Below the pieces are notes generated by a model, which did not search any database, had not been told where the DNA came from, and was given only the letters and a program-made list of their open reading frames with translations. The translations under genes and the position numbers were made by a program. Of a DNA stretch of 64,000 nt, positions 47,186-55,095 are shown piece by piece. This DNA comes from Aliidiomarina shirensis. Its GTDB lineage: Bacteria > Pseudomonadota > Gammaproteobacteria > Enterobacterales > Alteromonadaceae. Each line of letters opens with the position of its first letter. The first letter of the stretch is position 1. The stretch covers positions 558,001-622,000 of the forward strand of contig NZ_PIPP01000001.1 of NCBI RefSeq assembly GCF_003987345.1, read 5' to 3'.

Positions 47186-47539
47186 ATGGCTACTGCACCA
47201 CTCGATAAACTCAAGCTAGAACTACGCCGCGGCGTACTAGTATTAGCAGTGCTCGCTTCACTTCGCCAACCGCATTATGGCTACTCGTTGCGCAAGCAAC
47301 TGCAAGATGCAGGGGTAGATATTGATGAAGGTACGCTGTATCCGTTAATTCGAAGATTAGCCGAGCAAGGGCTACTCGATAGCGAATGGAAACAAGGTGA
47401 AGGGCGCGAACGGCGTTATTATCAGTTATCAGCGCTTGGCACCGATCTGCTAGAACAACTCACTCAGGAGTGGACCTCGCTCAACAGCGCGATAGGCCCC
47501 CTACTGTTGCGTAAAACCGATGAGGAGCAACAAGAATGA
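47186..47539 (+). CDS. PadR family transcriptional regulator
   Basis: A 117-residue PadR-type winged-helix protein of the short, one-helix-dimerisation subgroup. LVLAVLASLRQPHYGYSLRKQL, split around residues 15-36, leads into DIDEGTLYPLIRRLAEQG, the recognition helix, and the wing EGRERRYYQLS. The ATG follows AGAGGA. The stop overlaps the next start by 4 bp (ATGA). In this common pair PadR represses its own operon and the membrane partner carries an HAAS signalling domain. Confidence 0.92.
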   Translation: MATAPLDKLKLELRRGVLVLAVLASLRQPHYGYSLRKQLQDAGVDIDEGTLYPLIRRLAEQGLLDSEWKQGEGRERRYYQLSALGTDLLEQLTQEWTSLNSAIGPLLLRKTDEEQQE

Positions 47540-48480
47540 ATATGGTTGAACGTTATATCGCTGCTGTGCAGCGGGAATTGCCAGAGAAAAAACGTGAGGA
47601 TATCGGCCGCGAATTGAACGCCAATATTCTCGATAAAATCGAAGCCATTGAAGATCAGCAAGGTTCTATTTCGGAAGCTGAAATAGCAGGATTACTCAAA
47701 GCTATGGGGCACCCACGCTCGGTGGCATTGCAGTTTTGTCCACCTACCCCGCTTATTTCTGCGGCTCTTATGCCTTTGTACCTGCACACGCTTTACATGG
47801 TACTAGGCGTACTCCTCGTTATTTCAGTAATCGCTATAACCAGCCGTTGGCTCGGTGGTGCTGAAATGAACCTTTTTTGGTTTTTAAAAGGGTTGGCTAG
47901 CAGTTTCCTTAATGATGCTTATTTTGCTTTTGCCGCGATCACTATCGGTTTTGCTGTCATCTCTCGCAAGCAGAAAACGGATCCTACTGAATCGCCTGGA
48001 ACCTGCAAGTGGAGCCCGGAAAAGCTACCTGCCGCAGGTAAAGATTGGCAGCATATTAGTTTGCAGGACATCTTTGGTGATCTTGCCACTATGTTGTTCT
48101 TGGTGATGCTAATTTGGTACCCAATCTGGCAACCGGAAAGCGGCGCCACCAGCATTTTCACCGCGGAAGCCCACAATGTTCTGCTTTGGTTCACGCCAGT
48201 AATTGGAATCGCTATCGTACACAGTTTATGGCAGCTACGTACACGCTTGTGGAATCGAAATATGCTCCTCTTAAATATTGGCGTAAGCAGTGCATTTTTC
48301 TTAGTATCGCTGTGGCTTATCGTGAATACCCCAATTCTGCGTATTAATACAGAAGCGTTGCATGCATCCATAAATGTTTCATATCTGGAGCTTAGCATTC
48401 AAATTTTCGTACTCGTAATAGCGTTAATCGCCGCTTACGAAGTGATACGAGATATCCGCAGGCTCGTGCGCATATCGTGA
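47536..48480 (+). CDS. HAAS-domain membrane protein, PadR partner
   Basis: A 314-residue membrane protein. Residues 1-75 match the HAAS/DUF1700-type cytoplasmic helical domain (YIAAVQRELPEKKREDIG, then GLLKAMGHPRSVALQF) found next to PadR regulators. Six hydrophobic helices follow (about 80-103, 115-142, 180-203, 213-233, 245-265 and 283-303). It probably senses envelope or membrane stress and modulates PadR, an inference from the conserved pairing. No ABC transporter follows; the operon ends at a terminator. Confidence 0.85.
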   Translation: MNMVERYIAAVQRELPEKKREDIGRELNANILDKIEAIEDQQGSISEAEIAGLLKAMGHPRSVALQFCPPTPLISAALMPLYLHTLYMVLGVLLVISVIAITSRWLGGAEMNLFWFLKGLASSFLNDAYFAFAAITIGFAVISRKQKTDPTESPGTCKWSPEKLPAAGKDWQHISLQDIFGDLATMLFLVMLIWYPIWQPESGATSIFTAEAHNVLLWFTPVIGIAIVHSLWQLRTRLWNRNMLLLNIGVSSAFFLVSLWLIVNTPILRINTEALHASINVSYLELSIQIFVLVIALIAAYEVIRDIRRLVRIS

Positions 48481-48495
48481 ATCAAGGGCAACAAA

Positions 48496-48530
48496 AAAAC
48501 AGCCGCATTTAAAATGCGGCTGTTTTATTT
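48496..48530. terminator. bidirectional terminator
   Basis: AACAGCCGCATTT and AAATGCGGCTGTT pair at 48498-48524, with A-runs before and T-rich sequence after, serving the convergent HAAS and SnoaL-like genes. Confidence 0.88.
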
Positions 48531-48557
48531 CAGTATGTTAAAACAATATAACGCCAC

Positions 48558-48944
48558 TCACTCTGAACTCGCGGGGCAGCTTTTATCTGCTTTATAATCC
48601 ATAACATACGCGCGTAACTCAGAAACTTTGCCATCGCGTAGCGTGTAGAGATCACAGAATGCGAATTTATGTTCCGCGCCCGTTGGATCTACCATCTCCA
48701 TAGACCCACTTAAAGCCGCATCATTACCGCTGATAAATAATCGCTCGGTATTCATCGTCACTTTATAATCCGGGTTCATCATTTCGGTGAGCCATTTCTC
48801 AAATGCTTCTTTACCCTTAATTCCCGTATCATCCGTTGCCATTTGAAACCGTATATCGTCGGTAACGCCTGCAATAATCGTTTTAATGTCATGCTCAGCC
48901 CACGCTTGATTAAACCGTGCTAAAAATGTTTTTAAATTACTCAT
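48558..48944 (-). CDS. SnoaL-like/NTF2-fold protein in ECF42 regulon
   Basis: A 128-residue NTF2-fold protein, starting at the ATG at 48944 with AGGAG seven bases upstream. Landmarks are FNQAWAEHDIKTIIAGVTDD near residue 9, FEKWLTEMMN near 47 and FAFCDLYTLRDGKVSELRAY near 93. Such cone-shaped domains are small-molecule isomerases, hydrolases or simple binders. It follows the ECF42 gene on the same strand, but 81 bp separate them and contain a dedicated ECF42-type promoter (48974-49003). Expression is therefore predicted to depend on that sigma factor. C terminus CPASSE is not typical and may be irrelevant. Confidence 0.82.
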   Translation of the reverse strand: MSNLKTFLARFNQAWAEHDIKTIIAGVTDDIRFQMATDDTGIKGKEAFEKWLTEMMNPDYKVTMNTERLFISGNDAALSGSMEMVDPTGAEHKFAFCDLYTLRDGKVSELRAYVMDYKADKSCPASSE

Positions 48945-48973
48945 AGGTTTGCTCCTTTTATTGAGGTTCCTGA

Positions 48974-49003
48974 GTAATCGAATTCCAAAGAAACGAATCG
49001 ACA
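48974..49003 (-). promoter_or_regulatory. ECF42-type promoter of the SnoaL-like gene
   Basis: On the minus strand TGTCGAT (48997-49003), 16-bp spacer, then CGATTAC (48974-48980). The -10 begins 36 bp before the ATG. One base differs from the -35 of the other two copies. Confidence 0.78.
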
Positions 49004-49025
49004 ACAAAAGAAAATTAGGGACCCA

Positions 49026-50273
49026 TTAATTGAGCTCTCGAATACACCGCTCCAGAAAATCTCGTTCGTGTTGCTGCTCAGTAAAGGAAAGCGCGCGCTG
49101 ATAAGATGCTGCCGCAGATTTTGTATCCCCAAGCTCCTGTAGAAAATAAGCGTGAGTAGAATGGAGTAAATAATAGTCTTTTAAATGCTCCTTAACTATC
49201 AGTTGCTCAATCTCATTTAAGGCCGCTTCCGGCCCGAAAACATGCCCAACAGCTACTGCTCTATTCAATGTTACAACCGGTGAATTATTTATTTGAAGTA
49301 ACAAATTGTATAACCCCAAAATCTCTCGCCAATCAGTTTCAGCCGAGGTCGTTGCGGTAGCGTGAACACCTGCAATCGCAGCCTGTAAACTATAAACACC
49401 TATATGTTTCGCGCTCAATGCGGCCTTCACCAAGACATCAGCTTCTGTGATCATAGCTTGGTTCCATAAGCTTCGATCTTGTTCGTGCAGGCGCAAAAGC
49501 TCACCTCCTGCGCCTATCCTTGCTTGCTGCCTCGAAGCCTGAAATAACATCAGTGCCAACAAACCGTGCACCTCCGGTTCATCCATTAATGAACATAGCA
49601 AGCGCGCCAAGCGAATAGCTTCGTTCGTGAGCTCACTGCGTTGCAATTGCTCGCCTGCGGATGCCGAATAGCCTTCGTTGAATACTAAGTAGATAACTTG
49701 AAGCACCGTATTCAGCCGCTTCGGTATATCTTCACTTTGAGGAATCTCGTAAGGGATATTAGCGTTCTTGATCTTGCGTTTCGCACGCACAATGCGTTGC
49801 GCTAACGTTGTTGGTTTCGTAAGAAATGCGCTGGCTACTTCTTCCGTAGTTAAACCGCAAACTTCACGTAACGTTAGGGCAACACGCGCTTCCGTTGATA
49901 GCGCTGGATGACAACACGTAAAAATCAGGCGTAAGCTATCATCTTCGATATAGTCAAGGTTCTCATTGCCATCAACGATGGCATGCTCAGAAATCTCAGC
50001 ATGTTCCTGAGCCAATTGTTTAAAGCGCTCCTGCCGGCGCAATTTATCGATCGCCTTAAACCGCCCTGTTGAAATAAGCCAAGCGCGAGGATTCTCTGGA
50101 ATTCCCTGCGTTGGCCATTGCTTTATCGCTACAGAAAATGCATCGTGCAAAGCTTCTTCGGCCAGTTCGAAGCTACCTAGAAGGCGAATTAAAGTTGCAA
50201 GAATTCGCCTCGATTGTTCCCTATACAATTTTTCGATGAAAGCAGTTACACCTGATACCGGCGGTAAAGGCAT
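49026..50273 (-). CDS. ECF42 group sigma factor with C-terminal TPR-like extension
   Basis: A 415-residue extracytoplasmic-function sigma factor. Region 2 spans about 12-75 (ILATLIRLLGSFELAEEALH, DAFSVAIKQWP, then WLISTGRFKAIDKLRR) and region 4 about 115-170 (ARVALTLREVCGLTTEEVAS, then AQRIVRAKRKI). A 240-residue helical C-terminal extension with TPR-like repeats follows, as in group ECF42, where it is needed for activity. It starts 2 bp after the DGPF-protein gene, the hallmark gene pair for the group. No anti-sigma factor is present, as expected. Three matching promoters lie in the window (48974-49003, 50651-50680 and 61440-61469). Confidence 0.9.
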   Translation of the reverse strand: MPLPPVSGVTAFIEKLYREQSRRILATLIRLLGSFELAEEALHDAFSVAIKQWPTQGIPENPRAWLISTGRFKAIDKLRRQERFKQLAQEHAEISEHAIVDGNENLDYIEDDSLRLIFTCCHPALSTEARVALTLREVCGLTTEEVASAFLTKPTTLAQRIVRAKRKIKNANIPYEIPQSEDIPKRLNTVLQVIYLVFNEGYSASAGEQLQRSELTNEAIRLARLLCSLMDEPEVHGLLALMLFQASRQQARIGAGGELLRLHEQDRSLWNQAMITEADVLVKAALSAKHIGVYSLQAAIAGVHATATTSAETDWREILGLYNLLLQINNSPVVTLNRAVAVGHVFGPEAALNEIEQLIVKEHLKDYYLLHSTHAYFLQELGDTKSAAASYQRALSFTEQQHERDFLERCIRELN

Positions 50274-50275
50274 CG

Positions 50276-50620
50276 CTAAACATCCAGTTCCCGAACTGGC
50301 CTTACTTCAATGGAGCCAACTCGCGCAGGTGGAATTTTCTCGGCAAATGCTATCGCTTCATTTAAATCACGCGCATCAATCATATAAAAACCTGCTAACT
50401 GCTCCTTTGTTTCCGCAAAGGGGCCATCGGTAACCGTTACTTGATCGCCGCGCACTCTAACCGTGGTTGCCGTTTCAACTGGTTGTAACGCTTGCCCCGC
50501 GAGTAGTACTCCCGTGTCAGCGGCCTGGCTAGCATATGCATGGCATTCACTATCGTGTGGACTTTCTGGCAGCGAGTGTAGATTATTTTCATTGGCATAA
50601 ACTAAACATAAGTATTTCAT
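50276..50620 (-). CDS. DGPF/YCII-like protein, ECF42 partner
   Basis: A 114-residue protein of the YCII-related DGPF family. VTDGPFAETKEQLAGFY near residues 63-79 is the defining motif and FAEKIPPARVGSIEVRPV closes the ferredoxin-like fold. DGPF proteins are the standard neighbours and targets of ECF42 sigma factors. Their chemistry is unknown, though the related YCII enzymes are small hydrolases or dehydrochlorinase-like. It is first in a two-gene operon with the sigma factor and is preceded by an exact ECF42-type promoter, so the operon is probably autoregulated. Confidence 0.9.
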   Translation of the reverse strand: MKYLCLVYANENNLHSLPESPHDSECHAYASQAADTGVLLAGQALQPVETATTVRVRGDQVTVTDGPFAETKEQLAGFYMIDARDLNEAIAFAEKIPPARVGSIEVRPVRELDV

Positions 50621-50650
50621 CAGATTTCCATCCTTTTGCCCTAAACACAG

Positions 50651-50680
50651 CTAATCGAACACAAACAGGAGTATTCGACA
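50651..50680 (-). promoter_or_regulatory. ECF42-type promoter of the DGPF-sigma operon
   Basis: On the minus strand TGTCGAA (50674-50680), 16-bp spacer, CGATTAG (50651-50657), 37 bp before the DGPF ATG. It matches the TGTCGA / CGA(T/C) pattern reported for ECF42. Confidence 0.85.
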
Positions 50681-50687
50681 TCTACCG

Positions 50688-51191
50688 TTAAACTGTATTC
50701 ACCAAATATCGTTGAACAACCTCTCCAGCCTCTTCAATTTCTGATTCAAGTTTACCGCCATTGCTCATGATCATACGCGCTGAGGCGATATTCTCTTTAT
50801 GGCAATGAATGTGAATAGGATGAATACCGAGCTCAACGGCTTTAGCAATGGTTAGCTTCAACAGCAAGTTGCCGAGGCCCTTACCTCGCTTCGAAGGTTT
50901 TATGCCAAGGCCAATATGGCCTCCGGCATAACGAATACGATCATTCAGGAAATGCCGAAGGTTGGAAACCCCAACAATTTCACCACCATCAACTAGCCAA
51001 TAGGTAGTGGACGGTACGAAGCCCGCAGGTAAATCAACGCCCATTCGAAAATTATCCAGCTTGGTGAGCAATATCGAAAAATTACTATGATCGAAATCCA
51101 GCGGAAACGGATATCGTTCTTCAACACCAAGTTCCTCGATATATTCTCGATAACTTGCTTCGTACTTAGCGTTCGGGATAATTAAATGCAC
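50688..51191 (-). CDS. GNAT family N-acetyltransferase
   Basis: A 167-residue GCN5-related acetyltransferase. The start is a GTG (MHLIIPNAKYEASY) with a weak ribosome site. The acetyl-CoA pyrophosphate loop is in GLGIKPSKRGKGLGNLLLK near residues 96-114 (Q/RxxGxG/A pattern), preceded by the beta strand GEIVGVSNLRHF and followed by IHCHKENIASARMIMSNGG. The acceptor is unknown. It ends immediately before the ECF42 promoter and is probably not part of that operon. Confidence 0.88.
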   Translation of the reverse strand: MHLIIPNAKYEASYREYIEELGVEERYPFPLDFDHSNFSILLTKLDNFRMGVDLPAGFVPSTTYWLVDGGEIVGVSNLRHFLNDRIRYAGGHIGLGIKPSKRGKGLGNLLLKLTIAKAVELGIHPIHIHCHKENIASARMIMSNGGKLESEIEEAGEVVQRYLVNTV

Positions 51192-51219
51192 GCGCGTTTA
51201 CTCGTAATCGTGTATCGAG

Positions 51220-51972
51220 TTAAAACCAACCATGGGCGTACCACATCCACACGGCCATACCTACCATCATCAGGTTCTCAGTTAACGAAATGAACCCAAG
51301 AGGAACATTGTTGTTACCGCCAACGCAGGCGCATTTCAGCTCGCGCTTATCAATATAAACCGCTTTAAACACCGAGAGCGCACCCACAGTACCGATGAAT
51401 AGCGCCAGCGGAATAGATAGCCAATTGAATAAACCGCCCACCATAAGAATACCGGCTAACCCTTCAGCAAACGGATACACCCGCCCATACGGCACCCAGC
51501 GCTTAGCCAAAAGATCATAATTTAAGAACATGGTTGAGAAACTTTCCACATCCTGCAGTTTTAATAACGCTAAAACCACCATTGATAAAGCAATAAACCA
51601 TTCTACCGCTTGCACTGATATCCAAGAGCCATTCATGCCCATATTTAATGCGAGCGCCGAGAGTGCTGTCATTGAAAATAGCGCTATTACCGGACGATAA
51701 CTTGGTTTATCAGGGTCAACTACGGGTTTATCCAAATGTTTACGAACATCTTCATATCCACCAATACGCTCACCGCCAATAAATACTTGTGGTGTAGTTG
51801 TTACATTATGTTTGGCTTTAAACGCATCGGTTTCCTCTCGCGAAGCAAGGTGATTATCGTCAACTTCAAAACCTTCTCGCTTCAACATATCTAATGTTTT
51901 TAGGCCATACGGACACTGATGATCCGGTGTCATCATGCGATACAGAACCGCTTTCTTGGTATTTTTACTCAT
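51220..51972 (-). CDS. glutaredoxin-MauE fusion membrane protein
   Basis: A 250-residue fusion. Residues 1-80 are a glutaredoxin domain whose active site reads QCPYG (only the first Cys present, Cys20), with TTPQVFIGGERIGGYED supplying the cis-Pro and glutathione site. After a linker, four transmembrane helices (about 93-112, 116-137, 160-190 and 225-245) form a MauE/DoxX-like domain with KCACVGG near 214, a Cys pair typical of that family. It probably moves reducing equivalents or handles thiols or metals at the inner membrane. AGGAG lies seven bases before the ATG. It is divergent from a MerR-like gene across a mer-type promoter. Confidence 0.87.
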   Translation of the reverse strand: MSKNTKKAVLYRMMTPDHQCPYGLKTLDMLKREGFEVDDNHLASREETDAFKAKHNVTTTPQVFIGGERIGGYEDVRKHLDKPVVDPDKPSYRPVIALFSMTALSALALNMGMNGSWISVQAVEWFIALSMVVLALLKLQDVESFSTMFLNYDLLAKRWVPYGRVYPFAEGLAGILMVGGLFNWLSIPLALFIGTVGALSVFKAVYIDKRELKCACVGGNNNVPLGFISLTENLMMVGMAVWMWYAHGWF

Positions 51973-52008
51973 CGGTGTTCTCCTTTGGTTGCAAATGTTA
52001 TTAAGGAG

Positions 52009-52038
52009 CTTATACTACGTACCATGGTACGGAATCAA
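52009..52038 (-). promoter_or_regulatory. mer-type promoter/operator driving the glutaredoxin-MauE gene
   Basis: On the minus strand TTGATT (52033-52038), an 18-bp spacer and TATAAG (52009-52014). The spacer holds CGTAC-CATG-GTACG (52018-52031), very close to the MerR operator core CCGTAC-N4-GTACGG. An over-long spacer with a centred dyad is the mark of MerR-activated promoters. Confidence 0.82.
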
Positions 52039-52047
52039 GAGGTATAT

Positions 52048-52443
52048 ATGTTTACTATAGGCAAATTGGCAAAAACTGCTGGTGTCGGCGTAGAAACGTT
52101 ACGCTTTTATCAACGAGAACAACTACTACCAATTCCTGAGCCGATTGGAAAAATAAGATACTACGAAGATATACATGTAACACGGATTGCATTTATTAAA
52201 AACGCGCAATTAGCCGGATTCACGTTGAAAGAGATTAAGCAGTTGCTAGAAATGGATGCTTCGGAAGATCACGCAAAAGCACGAAATCTGGCTTTACAGC
52301 GTTTATCTGCATTAGAAGAGCAGATAAACGACTTAAAAACGGCACAAGCTGCGTTGCAAAAACTCGCACATGAATGCCAACATAACCGCCACAAACCCTG
52401 CCCAATCATTGCTTCGTTTGTAGAAGATAATCCTAAGAATTAA
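52048..52443 (+). CDS. MerR-subfamily regulator with incomplete Hg-site cysteines
   Basis: A 131-residue MerR-family activator. The ATG at 52048 has AGAGG five bases upstream. The winged-helix domain (TIGKLAKTAGVGVETLRFYQ then IRYYEDIHVTRIAFIKNAQL) is notably close to true mercury MerR, followed by the dimerisation coiled coil (about 75-112). At the metal loop, two Cys remain (HECQHNRHKPCPIIAS), spaced by seven residues rather than eight. The position of the first mercury ligand (Cys82 of MerR) reads EDHAKA, with His or Asp. Inducer is therefore uncertain: mercury, another thiophilic metal or thiol stress. It is divergent from its apparent target. Confidence 0.88.
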   Translation: MFTIGKLAKTAGVGVETLRFYQREQLLPIPEPIGKIRYYEDIHVTRIAFIKNAQLAGFTLKEIKQLLEMDASEDHAKARNLALQRLSALEEQINDLKTAQAALQKLAHECQHNRHKPCPIIASFVEDNPKN

Positions 52444-52533
52444 GGCTTATGCTCTGCTATGAAGCTTTCGCCTTTTAAAAAACACTTTATTTTTTATACA
52501 GTGAATTCTAGGCATTGTTTAACTGCTTCCATT

Positions 52534-53160
52534 CTATTTTCTTGCTTTTAACTCGTCGGCGAAGCCGTGGTTTACATCGCGGTGTTTGGCCTCGTCAGCC
52601 CGCACCGCAATAATAACATCGCGCAAACGAGCATCTTCCGGCAGCTCCCAATAATCAATGGCAATCTGCGGCGCTGGAACATTTTCGTATTTACCGTTAT
52701 CTACACCTTCAAGGTACTCGGTGTAGCTATACACCGCTTCCTCTTCCAAGTAGCCAACAATGCGATGTGCGGTTTTGCTTGAGCATAGATACAAGATAAA
52801 AAATACATTATAGAAAATGCCTTGAGCGATAATAATCAGAGCACGCTCGAACCCGCTTGGTTTCGCCACTTCGATAAACGTTAACAAATGCATACGCTCA
52901 TTTTCCGCTTCATCAAGTAGAGTGTGTATCCAACCATCATCGTTTTTCATTCGGCGCAGTGAATGTAAATGCTGAATCGCGCCGCCCACCATACCCGGCA
53001 CGGCTGCCACCGTTTCCAGTACTACCGCACGGTTTCCATAGCGCCCAGAAAAGAATAGATCGGCAAAAAAGCGGAGAAACCTCACTATCGAATAGGCGAT
53101 GCGATCGGAGATACCTTGCGGTGTATGATGCTTGGCACGTATTTCACTTTCTTCTTTCAT
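52534..53160 (-). CDS. aox: alternative oxidase (ubiquinol oxidase, AOX)
   Basis: A 208-residue di-iron ubiquinol oxidase. All iron-binding motifs are present in order: [13 protein letters not shown] near residue 48, [10 protein letters not shown] near 83, [12 protein letters not shown] near 138, and [12 protein letters not shown] near 187. It passes electrons from ubiquinol to oxygen without pumping protons and is insensitive to cyanide and nitric oxide. The protein is shorter than plant AOX because it lacks the mitochondrial presequence. It starts 8 bp after the DMT transporter gene with its own AGGAA site, implying co-transcription. Bacterial aox genes are sporadic and often horizontally spread. 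Confidence 0.95.
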   Translation of the reverse strand: MKEESEIRAKHHTPQGISDRIAYSIVRFLRFFADLFFSGRYGNRAVVLETVAAVPGMVGGAIQHLHSLRRMKNDDGWIHTLLDEAENERMHLLTFIEVAKPSGFERALIIIAQGIFYNVFFILYLCSSKTAHRIVGYLEEEAVYSYTEYLEGVDNGKYENVPAPQIAIDYWELPEDARLRDVIIAVRADEAKHRDVNHGFADELKARK

Positions 53161-53168
53161 CTGAATTC

Positions 53169-54029
53169 CTATTCGGTGTTTAAAATTACCAGAGCTATAC
53201 CACCCAGTATAGCAATGGAAGCTAACACTAAACGGAACGTTAGCGGCTCACCCAATAGAACAATACCACCTATTGCCGCAATAACCGGCACACTCAATTG
53301 AACAGTGGCCGCAGTAGTTGCTTTTAAAGCGGGTAAAGCAGTGTACCAAATTGCATAGCCAAGCCCTGAAGCAAGCGCTCCGGAAGCCACGGCGTACCAA
53401 AATCCAGCAGTATCCAGAGAAATATGTTGATACATCAGTATATTCAATAGCACGGCAATAGGAACGGCACGTAAAAAGTTTCCTGCCGTTACTTGAGTGG
53501 CATCTCCCGCTCCTCTTCCTCGCAGCGAATAAACGCCCCAAGCAATACCCGCAAGAACCATCAGTAATGTGCCAATGAGTGGTGGTTTTGAAATGCCTGG
53601 CAAAAATAAACCAACAAGCCCCGCAAGGGCGAATAAAAGCCCCAAAGCTTGCAGCAGTTTTAGCCTTTCACCACGCCATAAGCCATGGCTAATCATTGTT
53701 GCCTGAACAGCGCCAAAGAGCACAAGCGCTCCCATCGCAGCCGAAAGGCTTAAGTAAGCGTACGAAAAGCCGGCCGCGTAAATGACTAAGGCAATAGCAG
53801 AAAACCAGTTACCGGCACCAATGCGGGCTGGTATACCGCCGGAAAAGCGAGAACGATGCACAGCTTGCACTAAAAGCCAAAGTATCAATGCGCCAGATAT
53901 CAGCCGAATGCTGGTAAAACTAGCAGCATCAATACTGGTGTCATATAGCGCGATACGATTTAGGAGCGAGTTGCCTGCGAATGCAATCATGGCCAAGGAT
54001 GTCAGCACAACTATGCGTATATTCGACAT
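53169..54029 (-). CDS. DMT-superfamily transporter (EamA type)
   Basis: A 286-residue, ten-helix carrier with two EamA repeats (about 5-135 and 145-283). It opens with a helix containing [10 protein letters not shown], and the second repeat ends [24 protein letters not shown], given here as residues about 260-286. Not closely alike to the EamA protein at 30911. Putative drug/metabolite exporter; substrate unknown. It is the first gene of a two-gene unit with aox, an unusual partner. Confidence 0.87.
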   Translation of the reverse strand: MSNIRIVVLTSLAMIAFAGNSLLNRIALYDTSIDAASFTSIRLISGALILWLLVQAVHRSRFSGGIPARIGAGNWFSAIALVIYAAGFSYAYLSLSAAMGALVLFGAVQATMISHGLWRGERLKLLQALGLLFALAGLVGLFLPGISKPPLIGTLLMVLAGIAWGVYSLRGRGAGDATQVTAGNFLRAVPIAVLLNILMYQHISLDTAGFWYAVASGALASGLGYAIWYTALPALKATTAATVQLSVPVIAAIGGIVLLGEPLTFRLVLASIAILGGIALVILNTE

Positions 54030-54098
54030 TTCAACCCTTTAATTCGGAACTCACAGTGTGCGCTTGAATCTTCAATGTATGTGCACCAGCATCTGCCT

Positions 54099-54293
54099 CT
54101 AAGGCCTTTTACTGAGTGCTCTATCAATTTTCTTATCAGTGTTGTATTGGCTTAATGAATATACAGCCCAAATAGCCGCAGGAACCCAACCAATCAATGT
54201 GATTTGTAAAATGAGGCAAATAATTCCCGATATTGGGCGGCCGATAGTGAAAAACGCAAGAAATGGTAGAAAAATAGCTAATAAAAGCCGCAT
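54099..54293 (-). CDS. YqaE/Pmp3-family small membrane protein
   Basis: A 64-residue protein with two hydrophobic helices (about 3-20 and 24-47) around the family turn; GIICLILQITLIGWVPAAIW and the polar tail YNTDKKIDRALSKRP are typical of Pmp3/YqaE stress-linked proteins. These affect membrane potential and salt or cold tolerance in several organisms. The ATG follows AAGGA. Flanked by same-strand genes with an 18-bp gap upstream. Confidence 0.8.
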   Translation of the reverse strand: MRLLLAIFLPFLAFFTIGRPISGIICLILQITLIGWVPAAIWAVYSLSQYNTDKKIDRALSKRP

Positions 54294-54311
54294 AGTTTGG
54301 ATCCTTAATTC

Positions 54312-54785
54312 TTAATTATCGTCGGTTTCGCTGGATACGAGACGGTTCAAAACCTCAATCTCTTCATCTGCATTCGTAGCTCGCGTGGTTCGCGAGCAAG
54401 TGCTAGCGGCATAATACCCTTCATCATCGGGCCCATACAGGTATAAAAGATAAGAGGCTCCGGAACTAAATGCATACCCACACATACAGCACGCGGTATT
54501 AATTCGCGTTTTAAACGTTTCTCCGTGTTCGCCCTTCCATGATTGGAGCGTACGAAATTGAGTAATCTCAATTTCAATATCGCTTCGCGAAATATAACCT
54601 TCATCCGAAGCCGATTTTCCGCCATAGGTTTCAATACTTAAAACCTTAGCTAACACAACAGCTGAAGCATCGTTGAACGAACGGTTAACCGATTCTTCTA
54701 ACGGTAAATTATCAAAGTAGCACGAGCAAGCCAAACCAACCGATGGCATAAAAAAACCAAAGAGTATGAGTAAATATCTATTCAT
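54312..54785 (-). CDS. secreted Cys-rich TIMP/NTR-like protein
   Basis: A 157-residue exported protein. The signal peptide ends at residue 18 and the mature chain begins CSCYFDNLPL, the Cys-X-Cys start of netrin/TIMP-like domains. ASAVVLAKVLSIETYG near 41 is the next conserved strand, and NTACCMCGYAFSSGASYLLY near 94 plus a late Cys provide disulfide partners. Such bacterial proteins lie in the periplasm or outer membrane and have no proven role. It is coupled by a 4-bp overlap to the small lipoprotein gene upstream. Confidence 0.7.
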   Translation of the reverse strand: MNRYLLILFGFFMPSVGLACSCYFDNLPLEESVNRSFNDASAVVLAKVLSIETYGGKSASDEGYISRSDIEIEITQFRTLQSWKGEHGETFKTRINTACCMCGYAFSSGASYLLYLYGPDDEGYYAASTCSRTTRATNADEEIEVLNRLVSSETDDN

Positions 54786-55021
54786 GCTTGGCTCCCACTG
54801 GGAATAGAGTCCGAATCTACGATGATTTTCTTCAAGGCCTCTTGGCGTTCACGCTCATATTCCTCGTATTCTTTATTAGTTCGCTCAATACACTCTGAAT
54901 ACGTTGCCGAAGGTTCTTTCAAACATTCTTTGCGTTGATGTGACCGCACATTATCGTACAGTGCTTGGTTGCTACACCCTGCAACGCCAAATATTACGAA
55001 TAGAATCGATAGTTTCTTCAT
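54782..55021 (-). CDS. small lipoprotein
   Basis: A 79-residue predicted lipoprotein: signal peptide with lipobox GVAGC (Cys16), then a charged helical segment with Cys34 and Cys44 and a Glu/Arg-rich coiled-coil-like stretch (EYEEYERERQEALKK). Nothing identifies a function. Its stop overlaps the start of the TIMP-like gene by 4 bp, so the two secreted Cys-containing proteins are made together and may interact. Confidence 0.7.
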   Translation of the reverse strand: MKKLSILFVIFGVAGCSNQALYDNVRSHQRKECLKEPSATYSECIERTNKEYEEYERERQEALKKIIVDSDSIPSGSQA

Positions 55022-55095
55022 TAATGCCTCGAATTCATCATTATAAGACGCCTATTGTTTGCCTAGCACTGCCAAACACGAACATTTCAGCAAAC

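Noticed and set aside
51220-52443. Mercury resistance operon
   Set aside because: No merT, merP or merA is present and the regulator lacks the first mercury ligand; only the operator and DNA-binding domain are mer-like.
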